Shown piece after piece: positions 60,925 through 64,000 of a DNA stretch of 64,000 bases. The stretch's first letter is position 1; the number at the start of each line of letters is the position of its first letter. The DNA is from Desulfovibrio sp. UIB00 (GTDB lineage Bacteria > Desulfobacterota > Desulfovibrionia > Desulfovibrionales > Desulfovibrionaceae). The stretch covers positions 185,926 through 249,925 of the forward strand of contig NZ_JAETXJ010000005.1 of assembly GCF_022508225.1 (NCBI RefSeq), given 5' to 3'. The translations under genes and the position numbers were made by a program. Under the pieces are notes generated by a model that saw only the letters and a program-made list of their open reading frames with translations, made no database searches and had not been told where the DNA came from.

Positions 60925-62934
60925 CTACACGTCTATCTTGCCAGCGCGGGCCGCGTTGAGCACAGCCATGAGGGCCACGCCTACATCGGCAAACACGGCT
61001 TCCCAAAGGCCGGAAAGGCCCACGATGCCCAGCGCCATGAACAAGCCCTTAATGCCCAAGGCCATAACAATATTCTGCCACACAATGGTACGCGTGCGGC
61101 GCGCTATGCGCAGCAGTTCCGGCAGACGGGCCGGGTTGTCATCCAGAATGACCACGTCTGCAGTTTCAATGGCGGCTTCCGCGCCGAGGCCGCCCATGGC
61201 CACGCCCACCCCTGCCGTTGCCAGCACCGGGGCATCGTTGATGCCGTCACCCACAAAGATTGTGTTCTTTACCGGGCCAAGGGCTTCGAGCGCTCCGGCC
61301 TTGTCTTCGGGCAGCAGGTCTGCGCGCAGGGTGTCCAGCTTCAGGCGCTGGGCCACGGGGAGGGCCTGTTCTTCTCTGTCGCCCGTGAGCATGGCAATGT
61401 TCTGAATGCCCAGGCGGCGCAGTTCCTGAATAGCCTCCGGCGACTGCGGCTTGATACGGTCTGCCACCACCAGCGCGCCCAGCAGCTTGCCGCCCTTGGC
61501 GACCTGCACCACGCTGCCGGTCATGGTCACTTCCATGGGCGCAATGCCACGGCTTGTGAGCAGGGCAGCGTTGCCCGCAAGAAGTTTATGACCGTCAGCA
61601 GCGGCAGCCACACCCATGCCGGGGATTTCTTCCATGCCTGAGAGTGATGCATCATCAACCACAATGCCTTGCTTCTGTGCAGCGCGCATGACAGAGCGGG
61701 CAATTGGGTGGTTGGAGCGGCTCTCCGCCAGCGCGGCAGCGGTCAGAAGATCATTGGGAGCAACACCTTCGGCGGGCAGCACGGCGTTTACTTCAAACAC
61801 GCCTTCGGTGAGGGTGCCGGTCTTGTCCAGCGCAGCCACGCGGATATCGCGCAGGTTGTCGAGCACAGCGCCGCCCTTGATAAGGATGCCCCGGCGAGAA
61901 GCCGCGCCAATGCCGCCAAAGTAGCCCAGCGGAATGGAAATAAGCAGGGCGCAGGGGCAGGAAATGACCAGCAGCACCAGAGCGCGGTAAATCCATTGAG
62001 AGAATGGGCCAAGCCCGAACAGGGGAGGCAGCACCGCCACCAGAAATGCAATACCCGTCACTGCTGGGGTGTACCAGCGGGCCATGCGGGTGATGAAGCG
62101 TTCCGTAGGGGCCTTGCGGGCCACGGCGTTTTCCACCATTTCCAGAATGCGGGCAATGGAGGAGTCGGCAAAGGCCGTTGTCACTTCAACGCGCAGGGCC
62201 GCATTCAGATTGATGGTGCCCGCGAGCACCTTGCTGTCGGGGGCAACGCGCTGGGGCACGGATTCGCCCGTAAGCGGGGAGGTGTCCACCTGCGAATCGC
62301 CTTCCAGCACTGTGCCGTCCAGCGGGATCTTTTCGCCGGGGCGCACAAGAATGTGACTGCCGGGGCCAAGGGCTTCGGGTTCCACATCTTGAGTGGCGCC
62401 GTTGTCCAGCATTTCGTGGGCAATGCTTGGCCGGGCGGCCAGCAGAGCCTTGACCGACCGACGAGAACGCCCGGCGGCGCGTTCCTGCACAAATTCACCC
62501 ACGCAGTAAAACAGCATGACGCCCACGGCTTCCGGCAACTGCCCAAGGGCTATGGCCGCGATGGTTGCGCCGCCCATCAGTGTAAATTCGTTGAAAAAAT
62601 CCTTCTTCAGGATGCTTTGCGCCCCGATGCGCAGCACATCGAAGCCGCACAATACATATGGAAGGGCGTAGAAGATGCCAATGACCAACCAGTTGGGCAT
62701 GAACTCGGCAAGGCGTTCATCCGCGATCATACCAATGGCGAAAAGCACGGCCGATATGGCCATGATGGCGATTTCGCGCTTTTCGTGGTCGTGCCCGTGT
62801 TCATGACCGTGGTCATGATCATGGCAGCAGGCGCAGCCGTGATCGTGGTCGTCTGCCTCTGGCTGAGGGGCGGCCGGGGCGCATGCAGCGCAGCATGCCT
62901 TCATGGGTAAAGGGCTAAGCTTGGTGGATTCCAT
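60925..62934 (-). CDS. Heavy-metal P1B-type ATPase (Zn/Cd/Co export type)
   Basis: A 669-residue efflux pump with the metal site C326-P327-C328 (ISCPCALLIS), phosphorylated D370 in DKTGTLTEG, TGES in SPLTGESVPQ, an HP motif (SNHPIARS) and GDGINDAPVL. The N-terminus lacks an HMA domain; it has Cys pairs (CCAACAP, CACC) and a His/Asp-rich stretch (DHDHGHEHGHDH), typical of zinc/cadmium/cobalt pumps. AGGAG precedes ATG 62934. It is 15 bases after an ArsR-type gene and is surely under its control. Confidence 0.93.
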   Translation of the reverse strand: MESTKLSPLPMKACCAACAPAAPQPEADDHDHGCACCHDHDHGHEHGHDHEKREIAIMAISAVLFAIGMIADERLAEFMPNWLVIGIFYALPYVLCGFDVLRIGAQSILKKDFFNEFTLMGGATIAAIALGQLPEAVGVMLFYCVGEFVQERAAGRSRRSVKALLAARPSIAHEMLDNGATQDVEPEALGPGSHILVRPGEKIPLDGTVLEGDSQVDTSPLTGESVPQRVAPDSKVLAGTINLNAALRVEVTTAFADSSIARILEMVENAVARKAPTERFITRMARWYTPAVTGIAFLVAVLPPLFGLGPFSQWIYRALVLLVISCPCALLISIPLGYFGGIGAASRRGILIKGGAVLDNLRDIRVAALDKTGTLTEGVFEVNAVLPAEGVAPNDLLTAAALAESRSNHPIARSVMRAAQKQGIVVDDASLSGMEEIPGMGVAAAADGHKLLAGNAALLTSRGIAPMEVTMTGSVVQVAKGGKLLGALVVADRIKPQSPEAIQELRRLGIQNIAMLTGDREEQALPVAQRLKLDTLRADLLPEDKAGALEALGPVKNTIFVGDGINDAPVLATAGVGVAMGGLGAEAAIETADVVILDDNPARLPELLRIARRTRTIVWQNIVMALGIKGLFMALGIVGLSGLWEAVFADVGVALMAVLNAARAGKIDV

Positions 62935-62949
62935 TCAGATCTCCTGACG

Positions 62950-63378
62950 TTATGCGGGGGTGCCTGCGGTTTGCGCGGCATCGTCTTCAGTGTCGTCGGC
63001 CTGATCGGCAGGCACAGGAATATGCTTCTGCTTGAAAAATTCATGGATGCTGGTGTTGTGCGAAATGCCCGGCAAGGCGGCTTCGTCCTGTGCGATTTGG
63101 GGGCAGTCTGCAAGCTCGCGGATTGTGAGCGCAAGCGCATCACGCACACAGTCTGTAGGATCTTGCGGCAGGCGATAGTAAACCCAGCGGCCATTCTTGA
63201 TGCTCTCGATCAAGCGCGCCTGACGTAGGATAAACAGATGTTTGGAGGTGGTGGACGCTGCTAGCCCAAGGAGCGTTGTTATCTCGCAAACGCACAGAGG
63301 GCGCAGGCGCAAGGCCATGAGTATGCGCAGGCGGTTTTCGTCGCCAAGGGCGCGGATAGCGGATATGTAGCTGAGCAT
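62950..63378 (-). CDS. ArsR/SmtB-family metal-responsive repressor
   Basis: A 142-residue winged-helix repressor. LGDENRLRILMALRLRPLCVCEITTLLG leads into the recognition helix LAASTTSKHLFILRQARLI; C29-x-C31 (LCVCE) in helix alpha3 is the ArsR-type metal/metalloid site. The C-terminal 50 residues are acidic. ATG 63378 has GGAG six bases upstream; an in-frame ATG 14 codons earlier has none. It is first gene of the ATPase operon, downstream of two identical operators. Confidence 0.9.
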   Translation of the reverse strand: MLSYISAIRALGDENRLRILMALRLRPLCVCEITTLLGLAASTTSKHLFILRQARLIESIKNGRWVYYRLPQDPTDCVRDALALTIRELADCPQIAQDEAALPGISHNTSIHEFFKQKHIPVPADQADDTEDDAAQTAGTPA

Positions 63379-63418
63379 GTGTACTCCGGGGGACGTGATG
63401 GAGGTGGATGTCTTTTTC

Positions 63419-63438
63419 ATTTCGTTGTGTGACGAAAT
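63419..63438. promoter_or_regulatory. ArsR operator, proximal copy
   Basis: ATTTCG-N8-CGAAAT, overlapping the -10 hexamer of the arsR-ATPase promoter. Arms identical to the distal copy; spacers TTGTGTGA and CCAAGTGA share their last four bases. Confidence 0.7.
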
Positions 63439-63464
63439 ATAAGAAGTGGGGTGGTTGAAGTCAA
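63436..63464 (-). promoter_or_regulatory. Sigma70-type promoter of the arsR-ATPase operon
   Basis: On the minus strand: TTGACT (63464-63459), exactly 17 bases, TATATT (63441-63436). Its -10 is 58 bases before the ArsR start codon and lies between the two ArsR operators. Confidence 0.8.
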
Positions 63465-63468
63465 GCAT

Positions 63469-63488
63469 ATTTCGCCAAGTGACGAAAT
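63469..63488. promoter_or_regulatory. ArsR operator, distal copy
   Basis: ATTTCG-N8-CGAAAT, just upstream of the -35 hexamer. Centre-to-centre distance from the proximal copy is exactly 50 bp, so two bound dimers would flank the promoter on related helical faces. Confidence 0.7.
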
Positions 63489-63729
63489 GTTAGTTGATAC
63501 ATCTATATATATGACAGCGAATGTATGGTTCGCTTGAACAAATTGGGGTGTGCCGTTGATGCGACCGGGCAGAGTGTGTCTTCGTTATGAAAGGGCGGCA
63601 CGCTGAGTGGTGATGGGGGGGATCGTTGGGTGAAAATGCCAGAGTGTAGATGTGGCGAGTGGTTGGAGGGCTGTAAATCGGCGCTGACCGGGCGTTTGGT
63701 TGAATATTCGTGTGAAAATGGTTTTTGTG
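63489..63729. other. 241-bp spacer between arsR promoter and the tandem promoters
   Basis: No gene recognised. Short frames on either strand have no recognisable product. G-rich runs occur near 63617-63625. Confidence 0.4.
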
Positions 63730-63758
63730 TTGACACGTCAGGGGTGTTTGCTTAAAGT
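63730..63758 (+). promoter_or_regulatory. Tandem promoter P1
   Basis: TTGACA (63730-63735), 17-base spacer, TAAAGT (63753-63758). The -35 is consensus. First of three similarly spaced promoters pointing to the right edge. Confidence 0.65.
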
Positions 63759-63824
63759 GCATTTCTCGCGTCACGGGATCGACACAATGGATCGCGGCGA
63801 AATTCGCCAAGACACAAAAAGTTG

Positions 63825-63853
63825 TTGACTTGTGAAACGAGGGGGAGCATAAA
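63825..63853 (+). promoter_or_regulatory. Tandem promoter P2
   Basis: TTGACT (63825-63830), 17-base spacer, CATAAA (63848-63853), then CGCTCCTCGCG as discriminator/leader. Lies within the first copy of an approximately 85-bp direct repeat. Confidence 0.7.
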
Positions 63854-63925
63854 CGCTCCTCGCGATTGAAGAAAACGACTTGGCTTCAAGGTGAAACGAA
63901 AGTTTCACGAAATGAAAAAAAGTTG

Positions 63926-63954
63926 TTGACTTCGAAAGCGAAGGGGAGCATAAC
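63926..63954 (+). promoter_or_regulatory. Tandem promoter P3
   Basis: TTGACT (63926-63931), 17-base spacer, CATAAC (63949-63954), 101 bp after P2 and within the second copy of the direct repeat. The reiterated strong -35s and G+C-rich discriminators are typical of rRNA operon promoters; the transcribed gene lies beyond the window. Confidence 0.7.
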
Positions 63955-64000
63955 CGCTCCTCGCGATTGAAGAAAACGACTGGCTTCACGGTGAAACGAA

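Larger units (their letters stand above)
63815..64000 (+). repeat. Tandem direct repeat carrying promoters P2 and P3
   Basis: Two copies of an approximately 85-bp unit (about 63815-63900 and 63916-64000), nearly identical, each with a -35, G-rich spacer, -10, CGCTCCTCGCGATTGAAG, and ending GGTGAAACGAA. Between them GTGAAAC-GAAA-GTTTCAC (63891-63908) forms a perfect 7-bp hairpin with a GAAA loop; the second copy is cut by the window edge at the same place. Confidence 0.8.

Noticed and set aside
63771..63989. A 72-codon minus-strand frame at the right edge
   Set aside because: It runs through two copies of the promoter repeat, so its apparent protein is just the complement of repeated regulatory DNA.
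63815..64000. CRISPR-like repeats at the right edge
   Set aside because: Only two copies, each about 85 bp, with promoter elements inside and no unique spacers; this is promoter duplication, not a CRISPR array.

Overview
The window looks like chromosome of a Desulfovibrio-type sulfate-reducing bacterium, closest in flavour to the gut/host-associated D. desulfuricans group. This is an inference from gene content: a cytoplasmic CbiK cobaltochelatase, a complete futalosine menaquinone pathway (mqnA, C, D, E), an epsilon/delta-type fumarate reductase with a dihaem cytochrome b, two-subunit class I fumarase, an AprBA-like pair, and moderately high GC. There is no phage, plasmid or CRISPR signature; the window is mostly core genome with a few accessory loci.

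Layout. 1-7442: surface polysaccharide genes (end of a polysaccharide deacetylase, a GT4 glycosyltransferase, a nucleotide-sugar dehydrogenase, rfbB-rfbA-rfbC for dTDP-rhamnose, and convergent hldD for heptose). rfbD, the last dTDP-rhamnose step, lies 30 kb away at 36.2-37.1 kb. 7735-16056: signalling (a BvgS-like hybrid kinase, a LysR regulator divergent from lrgAB, a GGDEF protein). 16368-23341: a minus-strand fumarate block (SLC13 carrier, fumarase alpha and beta, frdC-frdA-frdB), followed by a CBS-ACT protein. 24060-38924: housekeeping and orphan genes (flavodoxin-like reductase, WcbI-like protein, queD with a coupled 55-residue membrane protein, a DUF1848 protein and a radical SAM protein, a phosphoesterase, dnaE, an HD protein, a DUF3179 protein, rfbD, cbiK, a thioredoxin-fold lipoprotein).

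39247-43726: the most unusual locus. A DASS carrier, an AprA-like flavoprotein, a short AprB-like ferredoxin and a Crp/Fnr regulator form one minus-strand unit preceded by a perfect 9-bp inverted repeat. It reads as a dedicated, self-regulated anaerobic reductase system for an imported anion. 44029-48192: mqnA, mqnC and mqnE with divergent mqnD. A MITE-like element with long terminal inverted repeats starts inside the mqnD stop codon. 48686-60777: MATE exporter, a pseudo-receiver TPR protein, miaB cluster, moaA, a SRPBCC-MarR pair, ruvAB, an ACT protein. 60925-63378: a Zn/Cd-type P1B ATPase under an ArsR repressor, with two identical operators flanking its promoter. 63730-64000: three tandem sigma70-like promoters with repeated leader DNA, probably the start of an rRNA operon that lies beyond the right edge.

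All assignments come from reading the sequence and recalling families; no search was run. Start codons were moved from the longest possible reading frame where a Shine-Dalgarno, a stop-start overlap or the usual family length decided it.
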